This document shows positions 46,515 through 54,007 of a stretch of DNA of 54,007 bases, piece after piece. The stretch covers positions 1 to 54,007 of the forward strand of contig CAJQHO010000032.1 in assembly GCA_905478185.1 (NCBI GenBank), read 5' to 3'. The notes beneath the pieces were generated by a model, which worked only from the letters and a program-made list of their open reading frames with translations, was not told the DNA's origin and did no database searches. The stretch is from an uncultured Flavobacteriales bacterium. GTDB lineage: Bacteria > Bacteroidota > Bacteroidia > Flavobacteriales > BACL11. The number at the start of each line of letters is the position of its first letter. Positions within the stretch are counted from its first letter, which is position 1. A program made the position numbers and the translations under genes.

Positions 46515-46539
46515 ATAATTAAATTAATATAAAAAAAAG

Positions 46540-46555
46540 TTTAGACATGTCTAAA
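46540..46555. promoter_or_regulatory. Perfect 16-bp palindrome, likely DtxR/MntR operator
   Basis: TTTAGACATGTCTAAA is exactly its own reverse complement and lies in the 99-nt gap between the regulator gene and the divergent TonB receptor gene. DtxR-family repressors bind AT-flanked palindromes of this kind near the promoters they control, so the site could repress both directions. The palindrome is observed; the link to this protein is inference from position. Confidence 0.75.
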
Positions 46556-46601
46556 AATTTAGATATTTGCCCAGCTTAACTAAAATCAAAAAAACCAAAA
46601 A

Positions 46602-48899
46602 ATGAATAGAATAATTAACCTAGTAATAATTGTATTTTTCATGATTTCTTTAACAGAAAATTCGCAAACAGTAAAAGGGAAAAATAACATCAAAAAATGA
46701 AGTTATACCTTTTGCAAACATCATTATTGAGGGAACAAAATTGGGTGTTTCGGCTGATGAAAATGGAAATTATGTTATTAAAAATGCACCATTAGGTCAT
46801 CATCATATTATTGCATCAGCAGTTGGAATTATAACTAAGAAGTCTCATAATGATGTTAATAAAGGAATAAATACTATTAATATTGAGTTAGTATCATCTG
46901 TATATAATTTGGATCAAGTGGTAGTTACAGGAACTAAAACATTTAAGAGAAGAACGCAATCCCCTGTAATTGTAAATGTGATGGATAGCAGACAATTAGA
47001 GAGTGTTCAAGCATGTAATTTGGCAGTAGGTCTTAATTTTCAGCCAGGATTAAGGGTAGAGACTGATTGTCAAACTTGTAATTATACCCAATTGAGAATG
47101 AATGGATTGGCTGGTGGTTATTCTCAAATCCTTATAAACGGAAGGCCAATTTTTAGTCCTTTAACAGGGCTATATGGGATGGAGCAAATCCCTACTAATA
47201 TGATTGATAGGATTGAAATTGTAAGAGGAGGAGGTAGTTCGCTTTACGGCTCATCAGCAATTGGAAGGGTAGTAAATGTAATAACTAAATTACCTACTAC
47301 TAATAATTTTAGTTTTGGATATGATAATAGTAGAATTAATAGCTCGGCTGAAGATAAGGTTTTTCATGGAAATGCAACTGTTGTAACTGATAATAAAAAT
47401 TCAGGAGCTACATTTTTTGTAAATAATCGTGATAGAATGTGGTACGATCATAATGGAGATAATTACTCAGAATTACCTGTTTTAAAAGACAATACTTTCG
47501 GGGCTAATTTCTTTTTCTTACCATCTAAAAATCAAAAAATAGAAGTAAATATGGGTAGTTTGCATGAGTATCGTTTTGGTGGAGAAATGATTACAGGTGC
47601 GCCACATTTTGCAATGCAATCAGAAGAAAGAGTGCATTATGTTTTGCTAGGGAATTTAGATTATCAGCTTAATTTTAATGATGACAACTCATCTCTTATT
47701 ACTTATTTGGCGGCACAACAAACTAAGCGTGAGCATTATACTGGTATCAGACCAGAGGTTGGTGCTGATGAAGAACATTTGGCTAATCCTCCTTATGGAA
47801 TTTCATTAAATACAACTAAGCAAGGTGGTTTTCAGATGAATCATAAGATAAATAAGTTGTTTGGTCCAAATGTATTTACAATCGGTTCTGAGTATGTTTC
47901 TGATGATGTAATGGATGAAATCTCAGCTTATAATTATTTAATTGACCAAAAAGTAATAACTCTTGGTACTTTTGTTCAATCTGATTGGGACTTGACTGAG
48001 AATTTTAATTTACTAAGTGGCGCTCGTTTTGATAAGCACTCACTGTTGGATAATATGGTGGTTAGTCCTAGGTTGTCATTGCTTTATAAGTTAAGGAAAG
48101 AAACTCAATTTAGAATGTCATACAGTACAGGGTTCAGGGCACCACAAGCTTTTGATACTGATTTGCATATGGCATTTGCTGGGGGTGGAATTTCTCGTAT
48201 TGTTTTGGCTGATGATTTGAAAGAAGAGCGTTCAAAAAGTTTAAGTGCATCTGTTAATTATGATAAAGCAACTGAGCATTATGTTTATGGTTTTACTTTT
48301 GAGGGTTTTTACACGCATTTAAATGATGCATTTTATCAAGATCCATCTGGAGAAGATGAATTTGGAGAGGTTTTTACAAAAAGAAATGGAGCTGGAGCTA
48401 CTGTAAAAGGTCTTACTATGGAGTTTAGAGCAAATTTAGAGCAAAAACTGCAGATAGAATCTGGTTTAACTTTGCAAAAATCATTGTATGATGAGGCGGT
48501 AAGTTATTCTGATGAGCTTGAGAGTAGAAAAGAATTTTTAAGAACTCCAAATAAGTACGGTTATGCTACTTTAACTTACTCTCCTTCTAGTAAATTAAAC
48601 TTTTCTGAAATTTAGTTCATACAGGCATTATGGATATATTGCATTTAGCTGGCGCTTCTGAGCAAACTGAGGATGAATTCATAAAATCACCTACATTTAA
48701 TGTAATTGGACTAAAAGCAACTTACATACAGCAATTGAGTAGAGTAGGAGCTAAATTAGAATACAGTGTTGGGGTTAAGAATTTAACTAATGATTATCAG
48801 CAAAATCTTGATACTTTAAAAGACAGAGATAGTAACTTTGTTTACGGTCCTAATTTACCTATAACAGTCTACTTTGGATTAGTGCTAAAATCTCTTTAA
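46602..48899 (+). pseudogene. TonB-dependent outer-membrane receptor, two frameshifts
   Basis: The track splits this gene into 46741-48615 and 48630-48899. From the ATG at 46602 (MNRIINLVIIVFFMISLTENSQTV) the frame hits TGA at 46698. One fewer A at GGGAAAAATAAC (about 46680) would continue as a carboxypeptidase-regulatory-like domain (IPFANIIIEGTKLGVSADENGNYVI). At about 48606, GAAATTTAG seems to lack one A; adding it continues NLVHTGIMDILHLAGAS. Restored, it has about 765 aa with plug (CQTCNYTQLRMNGLAGGYSQILINGRPIF, VRGGGSSLYGSSAIGRVV) and barrel (STGFRAPQAFDTDLH). The family imports siderophores, heme or metal complexes. The C-x-x-C in the plug is notable. Regulation by the adjacent repressor is likely. 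Confidence 0.85.
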
Positions 48900-48921
48900 T
48901 TAGTTACTTAAATATAAATTT

Positions 48922-48948
48922 AAAAGCCACTTAGTAAGTAGCTTTTTT
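48922..48948 (+). terminator. Terminator after the TonB receptor gene
   Basis: AAAAGC...GCTTTT flanks ACTT-AGT-AAGT with one C/A mismatch, 22 nt after the stop, and is followed by TTAT. A moderate hairpin. Confidence 0.6.
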
Positions 48949-49129
48949 ATATGTAAATTTACTTTTGTAAACAAAATTAGGAGTAATTTAAGGTGAGTAT
49001 TTTGTAATTTACAGATTTTTTAGTAAATGGAATGTATTCTATTTGTTTTCAGTTATTTACAGACTCTATATGTAATGTTTGTTATGTTATTTGATAAAGA
49101 AATTAGAATAATAATTTTAAAATGTAAAA

Positions 49130-49160
49130 ACAAATTTGTAGTTTTGCTGTTAACAATTGT
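49130..49160. promoter_or_regulatory. Small palindromes and -7 box upstream of the XRE gene
   Basis: ACAAATTTGT (49130-49139) and ACAATTGT (49153-49160) flank a TAGTTTTG box (49139-49146). They could be autoregulatory operator sites for the XRE protein, but short palindromes are common in AT-rich DNA. Confidence 0.3.
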
Positions 49161-49174
49161 AAATAGTAAAGTAA

Positions 49175-49474
49175 ATGCACGAAAGGCTCAAAAATTGGAT
49201 GGGAATAGAAGGCTTAAAATCCTCAGCTTTGGCGGATAGTATTGGCGTGAATCGTGCAACAATTTCTCACATACTTTCTGGCCGTAATAAACCAAGTATT
49301 GACTTTTTTCAAAAGCTATTAAGTACATACCCAGATTTAAATTCAAATTGGCTAATAACAGGAATTGGCTATATGAGCACTAAAAATGAAACTCAAGATG
49401 TAAAAGTTTCCAAGAAAATAGGTAAAGTAGTTGTGTTTTATGATGATAATTCCTTTGAAGAAGTAGGTGAGTAG
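49175..49474 (+). CDS. XRE-family helix-turn-helix regulator
   Basis: 99 aa. The HTH is SSALADSIGVNRATISHILSGRNKPSIDFFQKLL (about residues 16-49), typical of XRE/Cro-like DNA-binding proteins. A polar tail, WLITGIGYMST...VVVFYDDNSFEEVGE, follows. Similar short regulators occur in other Flavobacteriales; the targets are unknown and no toxin or phage gene is adjacent. The overlapping track ORF 49027-49239 is in another frame, has no homologous pattern and is rejected. Confidence 0.85.
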   Translation: MHERLKNWMGIEGLKSSALADSIGVNRATISHILSGRNKPSIDFFQKLLSTYPDLNSNWLITGIGYMSTKNETQDVKVSKKIGKVVVFYDDNSFEEVGE

Positions 49475-49534
49475 TTGTTAGTTTCCTGTTTGTAATCTAA
49501 TATCTATTATCTCATATCTTGTGTCTATATTTTT

Positions 49535-49542
49535 TACATTTG
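49535..49542 (+). promoter_or_regulatory. Candidate -7 box (TACATTTG) for the pyrD run
   Basis: TAnnTTTG match 14 nt before the ATG at 49557. The track's earlier start at 49521 would lie upstream of the box, so the later start is preferred. Confidence 0.5.
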
Positions 49543-49556
49543 CGAAAAATATATCC

Positions 49557-50585
49557 ATGTACAGAATCGTCCGTTTTTTTTTATTCCTTTTTAATCCTGA
49601 GTTGATTCACCATAAATCATTTAAATTAATCAAATTTGGAGCAATTACTCCTGGAAAAAGTTGGGCTACACGATTATTGTTTAAAGTTGAAGACCCTAGA
49701 TTAGAAAGAGAGGTATTTGGACTAAAATTTGACAATCCTGTAGGGCTGGCAGCTGGCTTTGATAAAGATGCAAAACTGTTTGATGAATTAGCCTCTTTTG
49801 GTTTTGGTTTTGTAGAAATTGGGACGGTTACTCCATTACCGCAAGAGGGAAATCCTAAGCCTAGATTATTCCGATTGAAAGAAGATAATGCAATTATAAA
49901 CAGAATGGGCTTTAATAATCAAGGGATAGAAGCTGCAGTTGCTAGATTGAGAAGAAGAAAAACTAACATTATTATTGGTGGGAATATTGGGAAAAATAAA
50001 GTTACACCAAACGAAAAAGCAGTAGATGATTATGAAATCTGTTTTGAGAAATTATTTCCTTATGTGGATTATTTTGTGGTGAATGTAAGCTCACCAAATA
50101 CGCCAGGTTTGAGGGATTTGCAGGAGAAAGCACCTCTTACTGCTTTGCTAAACAGATTACAGGAATTGAATAGTGCTAAAGAGAGCAGAAAGCCTATCTT
50201 ATTAAAGATTGCTCCTGATTTAACTAACGAGCAATTGGATGATATTATAGAAATTGTAGCAGACACTAAAATTGATGGAGTGGTAGCAACTAACACAACA
50301 ATTGATAGAAGTGGGCTTAAAACGGATAAAACTAAGGTTGAGGCTTTCGGTTATGGTGGCTTGAGTGGTAAGCCAGTTAGAGTAAGATCCACAGAGGTGA
50401 TTAAGTACTTAGCGGATAAATCCAACAGAGCATTCCCAATTATTGGAGTGGGAGGTATACACAGTGCTGAAGATGCATTGGAAAAACTAGATGCAGGAGC
50501 AACATTATTGCAAGTTTATACGGGCTTCATTTATGAGGGTCCAGCACTAGTAAAAAGGATTAATAAGGCAATATTGAAGAGATGA
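49557..50585 (+). CDS. pyrD: Quinone-dependent dihydroorotate dehydrogenase (class 2)
   Basis: 342 aa from the ATG at 49557 ([19 protein letters not shown]), the canonical class 2 start with an amphipathic, membrane-associating N-terminus. FMN and substrate motifs include [39 protein letters not shown] and [23 protein letters not shown] contains the catalytic serine, and [29 protein letters not shown] is at the end. It performs the fourth pyrimidine step, passing electrons to the quinone pool. The stop overlaps the next ATG (ATGA). Confidence 0.97.
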   Translation: MYRIVRFFLFLFNPELIHHKSFKLIKFGAITPGKSWATRLLFKVEDPRLEREVFGLKFDNPVGLAAGFDKDAKLFDELASFGFGFVEIGTVTPLPQEGNPKPRLFRLKEDNAIINRMGFNNQGIEAAVARLRRRKTNIIIGGNIGKNKVTPNEKAVDDYEICFEKLFPYVDYFVVNVSSPNTPGLRDLQEKAPLTALLNRLQELNSAKESRKPILLKIAPDLTNEQLDDIIEIVADTKIDGVVATNTTIDRSGLKTDKTKVEAFGYGGLSGKPVRVRSTEVIKYLADKSNRAFPIIGVGGIHSAEDALEKLDAGATLLQVYTGFIYEGPALVKRINKAILKR

Positions 50586-51418
50586 AAATAATAGAATGTC
50601 CAAGAGATGCAATGCAAGGTATCAGTGAATTTATTCCCACTGATGTTAAGGCTGCATACATCAATCAATTGCTTAAGGTAGGTTTTGATACTATTGATTT
50701 TGGTTCATTCGTTTCGCCTAAGGCCATTCCTCAATTAAAGGATACGGCACAGGTTTTGGCTCAGTTGGATTTAGAAAACACAAACAGTAAATTACTTTCC
50801 ATTATAGCAAACACTAGGGGTGCAACTGATGCTTGCAGTTTTGAGGAAATCAATTATTTAGGTTTCCCACTTTCAGTGTCGGAACAGTTTCAACAAAGAA
50901 ATACGAATAAAAGTATAGATGAATCTTTAAAATCAGTAGAAGAAATTCAGAATTTAGCTATTAAGAATAACAAGGAATTGGTCGTCTATTTGTCAATGGC
51001 ATTTGGGAACCCTTATGCAGAAAATTATCATCCTGATATAGTAGCGGAACTTACTGAAAAACTACATCAACTACAAATAAGAATAGTGGCACTATCTGAT
51101 ACGATTGGTATTTCCAGTCCTACAAATATTGCACCACTTTTTAGTACATTAATACAGGAATATCCAACCATTGAATTTGGAGCACATTTCCATACTAACC
51201 CTGATAAATGGGAAGAAAAAGTAGAGTCGGCCTACCAGAATGGTTGCAGAAGATTTGATGCTGCCCTTAAAGGTTATGGCGGCTGCCCAATGGCAAAGGA
51301 TGATTTGGTGGGGAATATGCCAACTGAAAAACTAATCACTTATTTTACTCAGGATTTAGGATTGAATAAGTTAGAACTGGAAAAGAGTTTGGCTTTGAGT
51401 AATACCGTTTTTAAATAA
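50582..51418 (+). CDS. mvaB: Hydroxymethylglutaryl-CoA lyase-like enzyme
   Basis: 278 aa TIM barrel of the HMGL family. [10 protein letters not shown] carries the N-terminal Arg-Asp pair, [11 protein letters not shown] the metal-binding histidines (H202, H204), and [19 protein letters not shown] the flexible loop with catalytic C235, a strong match to HMG-CoA lyase. It would split HMG-CoA into acetyl-CoA and acetoacetate in leucine degradation. No other leucine-pathway gene is near. The start overlaps the pyrD stop by 4 nt. Confidence 0.9.
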   Translation: MKIIECPRDAMQGISEFIPTDVKAAYINQLLKVGFDTIDFGSFVSPKAIPQLKDTAQVLAQLDLENTNSKLLSIIANTRGATDACSFEEINYLGFPLSVSEQFQQRNTNKSIDESLKSVEEIQNLAIKNNKELVVYLSMAFGNPYAENYHPDIVAELTEKLHQLQIRIVALSDTIGISSPTNIAPLFSTLIQEYPTIEFGAHFHTNPDKWEEKVESAYQNGCRRFDAALKGYGGCPMAKDDLVGNMPTEKLITYFTQDLGLNKLELEKSLALSNTVFK

Positions 51419-51419
51419 A

Positions 51420-52037
51420 ATGAAACAAATCCTCATCTTCCTTTTTTCTGTACAGCTACTAGCGGCACAACAGCTAGTAAAAACGGATATATTTGAGGTT
51501 TGCTATTCCACCAACAAGCAACAACCCCTTTGGCTAAGCTATGAAGTGGAGTGTCATTCAGGAGGTTTCAGCCGTAAAGGCCTAAACTTTAAAAAGGATG
51601 TCTCCTTTACTGGTGTTACTTCCGATAATGCTGATTATTACAAAAATGTATGGGACAAAGGCCACCTAGCACCAGCTGCCGATTTTAATTGTGATTATGA
51701 AAAGCTAAGGGCAACTTTCACTTTTCTGAATTGTGCCTTACAACACGAAAAACTCAATAGAGGTCCTTGGAAAAACTTGGAGAAATACGAAAGGAAGCTA
51801 TCCAAAAAGTATACCGTACAGGTTAAGGTAGTACTGGAGTTTGACGCCAACAGTTTGCTATTAGAAACTGGCGCATTGGTGCCTTCCTATTTTGTAAAAA
51901 TACTTAGCTATAATAATAGGGTTGAGGTCTATCGTTTCCCGAATGATGATAGCGTGTGGCATACTCACTTTAAGGATTATTTAATACAGGATGACAACCC
52001 AATAATTGATGGCTGCACAGAAGTATACAATCGCTAA
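51420..52037 (+). CDS. Exported DNA/RNA non-specific endonuclease (NUC1 family)
   Basis: 205 aa. Signal peptide MKQILIFLFSVQLLAAQ. WDKGHLAPAADFNCD is the active-site motif (usually DRGHxxPxAD, here DKGH with the catalytic His kept), and TFTFLNCALQHEKLNRGPWKNLE contains the asparagine that binds Mg. Secreted nucleases of this family degrade extracellular DNA and RNA for nutrient use. It is 1 nt after the HMG-CoA lyase-like gene, a likely last gene of that run. Confidence 0.88.
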   Translation: MKQILIFLFSVQLLAAQQLVKTDIFEVCYSTNKQQPLWLSYEVECHSGGFSRKGLNFKKDVSFTGVTSDNADYYKNVWDKGHLAPAADFNCDYEKLRATFTFLNCALQHEKLNRGPWKNLEKYERKLSKKYTVQVKVVLEFDANSLLLETGALVPSYFVKILSYNNRVEVYRFPNDDSVWHTHFKDYLIQDDNPIIDGCTEVYNR

Positions 52038-52124
52038 TAAGTAATCTTTTCGGCTAGTATTTATTTTAAATCAAAAACTAGTAATTATAAACCTATTTTC
52101 ATTTTCTTTTTCTATTTTTACCCC

Positions 52125-52300
52125 AAGTTTAGTACACTATTTTAGTGTAAAAGGGAATGAGGTGTGAATCCTCAACTTTACCAGAAGCTGTAAAGTCCGT
52201 TAAATTTTGGAAACTACATTGCCACTGTTTTAATTAATGGGAAGGCCATTCCAAAAGGACCAAGTCAGAAGACCTGCTAAATGAAACAAAACTGAATCGT
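52125..52300 (+). promoter_or_regulatory. Cobalamin (B12) riboswitch
   Basis: The leader of the TonB receptor gene has the typical cobalamin-element words in order: AAAGGGAATGAGGTGTGAATCCTC (with GAGG/CCTC pairing), a stem ACTTTAC/GTAAAGT, GCCACTG, and the B12 box CCAAGTCAGAAGACCTGC. Downstream, ATCGTTT and AAACGGT can form a 7-bp stem just before AGGGGAATG, which fits translational control; there is no T-run. It would lower expression when adenosyl- or related cobalamin is high. Confidence 0.93.
52133..52149 (+). repeat. Inverted repeat at the riboswitch 5' end
   Basis: TACACTA-TTT-TAGTGTA is a perfect 7-bp stem at the probable promoter or transcript start. It may be the outer helix of the leader RNA or a protein site; its role is not known. 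Confidence 0.5.
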
Positions 52301-52322
52301 TTCTGGATAAAACGGTAGGGGA

Positions 52323-54007
52323 ATGAAACAGATTTTAGCATACATATTACTCTTTTTAGGACTAAGCGTTAATAGTTTAGCACAAACCGCTATGGATACC
52401 ATTCGGCTACCTGAAGTAAAGCTAGAACATAACCGTTTGCAAACGCATTCCATAGGTACACACCTAGTAATACTTACTCCTGAGCTAATAGGAGAGTCCT
52501 CAAGCCAAAAACTATCCGATTGCTTAGTCAATAATTCCTCCGTTTATATAAAGCAATATGGGGCGCTTGCTACTCCAACTTTTAGGGGTACATCCAGCTC
52601 ACACACTTTAGTGCTTTGGAATGGGATTCCCTTGAACTCAATTGCTAATGGTTTGCTTGATTTTTCCATTACTCCCGTACAGGGTTTCGAAAAGATAGCT
52701 ATCGTACATGGTGGAGATGCTTCCGTGTTTGGTTCGGGTGCTATGGGTGGGAGTATTCACCTTAACTCTATTCCTGATTTTAAGCAACAAAAGGAAATAA
52801 AATTAACAAGCGAACAAGGGAGTTATGGTTTATTAAGCCAAGGGATAATCCTAAAGCACAGTACCGATAAATTGGCCTTTAATCTGTCGCTTACAACCCT
52901 AGAGGATGAAAACAGTTTCATCTATACGAACACTACACAATGGGGGAACCCAACAGTGGTGAATGATTATGGGAAGATAGAATCAAAATCAGGGAAACTA
53001 AACCTTGCTTACAAATACGATAACACAACAAAATTTGCAGTGGCTTACTGGGGTTCAGCTAATGATAGGGAAGTGCCGCAAAATATGACAACTCCTTTTT
53101 CGGATGCAAAACAGTACGACAAAACAAACAACTTACTGCTTAGTGCTACTCATTTTTTTACAGATGGAGTAATCACTTTGAAAAGGGCTTTCCTTGAAGA
53201 AGATTTCCGGTATACCGAGCACCTGAAAAATATTGATAGCCAGTACCTTACTAATAGCAAAATCACAGATGTGGATGTTAAGATAAACAAGGGTGGTTTC
53301 CTCTACAACCTAGGAGGGAACTTTACAAAGCAGTCTGTAATTAATAATAATTATATGGATAGCAGGCAGCTGGAAAAGCAAGGTGCTATCTTTTCATCCG
53401 TGCAGTACAATTATGATTTCCTGAGTATGAATACTGTATTGCGTAAGCAGTGGCAAACTACTTTTGAAGTGCCACTTGTTCCTAGTCTGGGATTCTCTGC
53501 TGACATCACTAAACAGCTTAGTATTCGTTTTAAATACAATAGGAATTTCCGTTCTCCTACTTTTAATGATAGATTTTGGGTAGGAGCAGAGGCAAATGGA
53601 AATCCTAACTTAATCCCTGAAAATGCTTGGAACAAAGAGTTTGGTTTTGATATTAACACTGCTTATTTCAAGTTTAAAGCTACTGCCTATAATTTGGATA
53701 TATCTGATATGATACTCTGGCAACAAATGGATAATGGCAGTTGGATGCCAAACAACATAAAGCAAGTAAGGAGCAGAGGGCTAGAGACAAGATTGAAAGT
53801 GCAAACTAAAAATATAAGCTTAATTGGGAATTATGCATTTACCAAATCTACTAATGAAATAACAACCGATCCTTTGGATGTTTCTGTTGGTAAACAGTTG
53901 AGGTATGTTCCTTTGCACAAGGCAGGTTTTGCTTTTATAGTTAAAGAGGATGACTTAACATTTACAATAAATCAGAATTATACTGGGGAAGTTATTACTT
54001 CTCATGG
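52323..54007 (+). CDS. btuB: BtuB-like TonB-dependent receptor for cobalamin or a related corrinoid (3' end off window)
   Basis: My translation from the ATG at 52323 is open to the right edge (561 codons), so it is absent from the track. Signal peptide MKQILAYILLFLGLSVNSLAQ. The plug domain has FRGTSSSHTLVLWNGIPLNSIANGLLDFS and IVHGGDASVFGSGAMGGSIHL. The barrel includes KYNRNFRSPTFNDRFW, the late-barrel motif of TonB receptors of this class. It lacks the carboxypeptidase-like N-terminal domain seen in the 46.6-kb receptor. The preceding cobalamin riboswitch supports B12-type substrate uptake. A downstream TonB box cannot be checked. Confidence 0.92.
   Translation, partial: MKQILAYILLFLGLSVNSLAQTAMDTIRLPEVKLEHNRLQTHSIGTHLVILTPELIGESSSQKLSDCLVNNSSVYIKQYGALATPTFRGTSSSHTLVLWNGIPLNSIANGLLDFSITPVQGFEKIAIVHGGDASVFGSGAMGGSIHLNSIPDFKQQKEIKLTSEQGSYGLLSQGIILKHSTDKLAFNLSLTTLEDENSFIYTNTTQWGNPTVVNDYGKIESKSGKLNLAYKYDNTTKFAVAYWGSANDREVPQNMTTPFSDAKQYDKTNNLLLSATHFFTDGVITLKRAFLEEDFRYTEHLKNIDSQYLTNSKITDVDVKINKGGFLYNLGGNFTKQSVINNNYMDSRQLEKQGAIFSSVQYNYDFLSMNTVLRKQWQTTFEVPLVPSLGFSADITKQLSIRFKYNRNFRSPTFNDRFWVGAEANGNPNLIPENAWNKEFGFDINTAYFKFKATAYNLDISDMILWQQMDNGSWMPNNIKQVRSRGLETRLKVQTKNISLIGNYAFTKSTNEITTDPLDVSVGKQLRYVPLHKAGFAFIVKEDDLTFTINQNYTGEVITSH

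Noticed and set aside
49027-49239. 70-aa plus-strand ORF overlapping the XRE gene
   Set aside because: Second half is in another frame of the XRE coding region and the first half is generic hydrophobic; no domain or homologous pattern.
52277-52531. Minus-strand ORF of 84 aa across the riboswitch end
   Set aside because: Overlaps the riboswitch and the start of the BtuB-like gene on the other strand; no coding evidence.
53411-53659. Minus-strand ORF of 82 aa
   Set aside because: Antisense shadow within the TonB receptor frame that runs to the window edge.

Overview
The window is a compact, AT-rich stretch of a Bacteroidota chromosome, most likely from the order Flavobacteriales. Four things support this: secreted proteins with gliding-motility/T9SS-type C-termini, many genes preceded by the Bacteroidota -7 box TAnnTTTG instead of a Shine-Dalgarno, TonB-dependent receptors of Bacteroidetes type, and housekeeping families such as GH109, LuxC-type acyl-CoA reductase and choice-of-anchor B proteins. 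I see no rRNA, tRNA, CRISPR array, phage or IS element. This is essentially a core-genome region, and I did not find a clear, previously undescribed multi-gene system.

Layout. 1-6.5 kb: the 5' part of a bifunctional relA/spoT downstream of glyA (minus strand), then a FabK-like flavoprotein and a large T9SS-type secreted protein. 6.5-13.6 kb: a tight plus-strand run of guaB, a two-domain parvulin, a lipoprotein, a SurA-like parvulin, a MoxR ATPase and peptide deformylase. 13.6-21.7 kb: mostly minus strand (FAH-family hydrolase, SdpI-like protein, DnaQ-like exonuclease, 2-oxoacid dehydrogenase E2, recR, then lgt and mtaB), with a plus-strand sodium/solute symporter between. 21.7-25.4 kb: a broken PKD/T9SS gene, an oligopeptide-type binding lipoprotein and a frameshifted outer-membrane protein gene. 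25.4-30.6 kb: pheT, a TIGR02206-type membrane protein and a choice-of-anchor B secreted protein.

30.6-44.9 kb: a DUF2461 gene, hutU and a small overlapping DUF5522-like gene missing from the ORF track; an ACC-deaminase-like enzyme; a NahK-like kinase convergent with a GH109 glycosidase; a GH73 glucosaminidase; a large membrane-anchored beta-propeller-like protein; rnhB; a LuxC-type reductase; a beta-helix lipoprotein; smpB. 45-48.9 kb: a metal module of ZIP transporter and DtxR/MntR-type regulator, divergent from a TonB receptor gene across a perfect 16-bp palindrome. 49-54 kb: an XRE regulator, pyrD, an HMG-CoA lyase-like gene, a DNA/RNA non-specific nuclease, then a cobalamin riboswitch in front of a BtuB-like TonB receptor that runs off the right edge.

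The most useful leads are the metal-regulator operator, the riboswitch-controlled receptor, the probable amino-sugar salvage pair (GH109 plus NahK-like kinase), several -7 boxes only 4-5 nt from start codons (possible leaderless mRNAs), and three genes with indels. Most indels are in A/T runs, so sequencing error has to be excluded before calling those genes dead.
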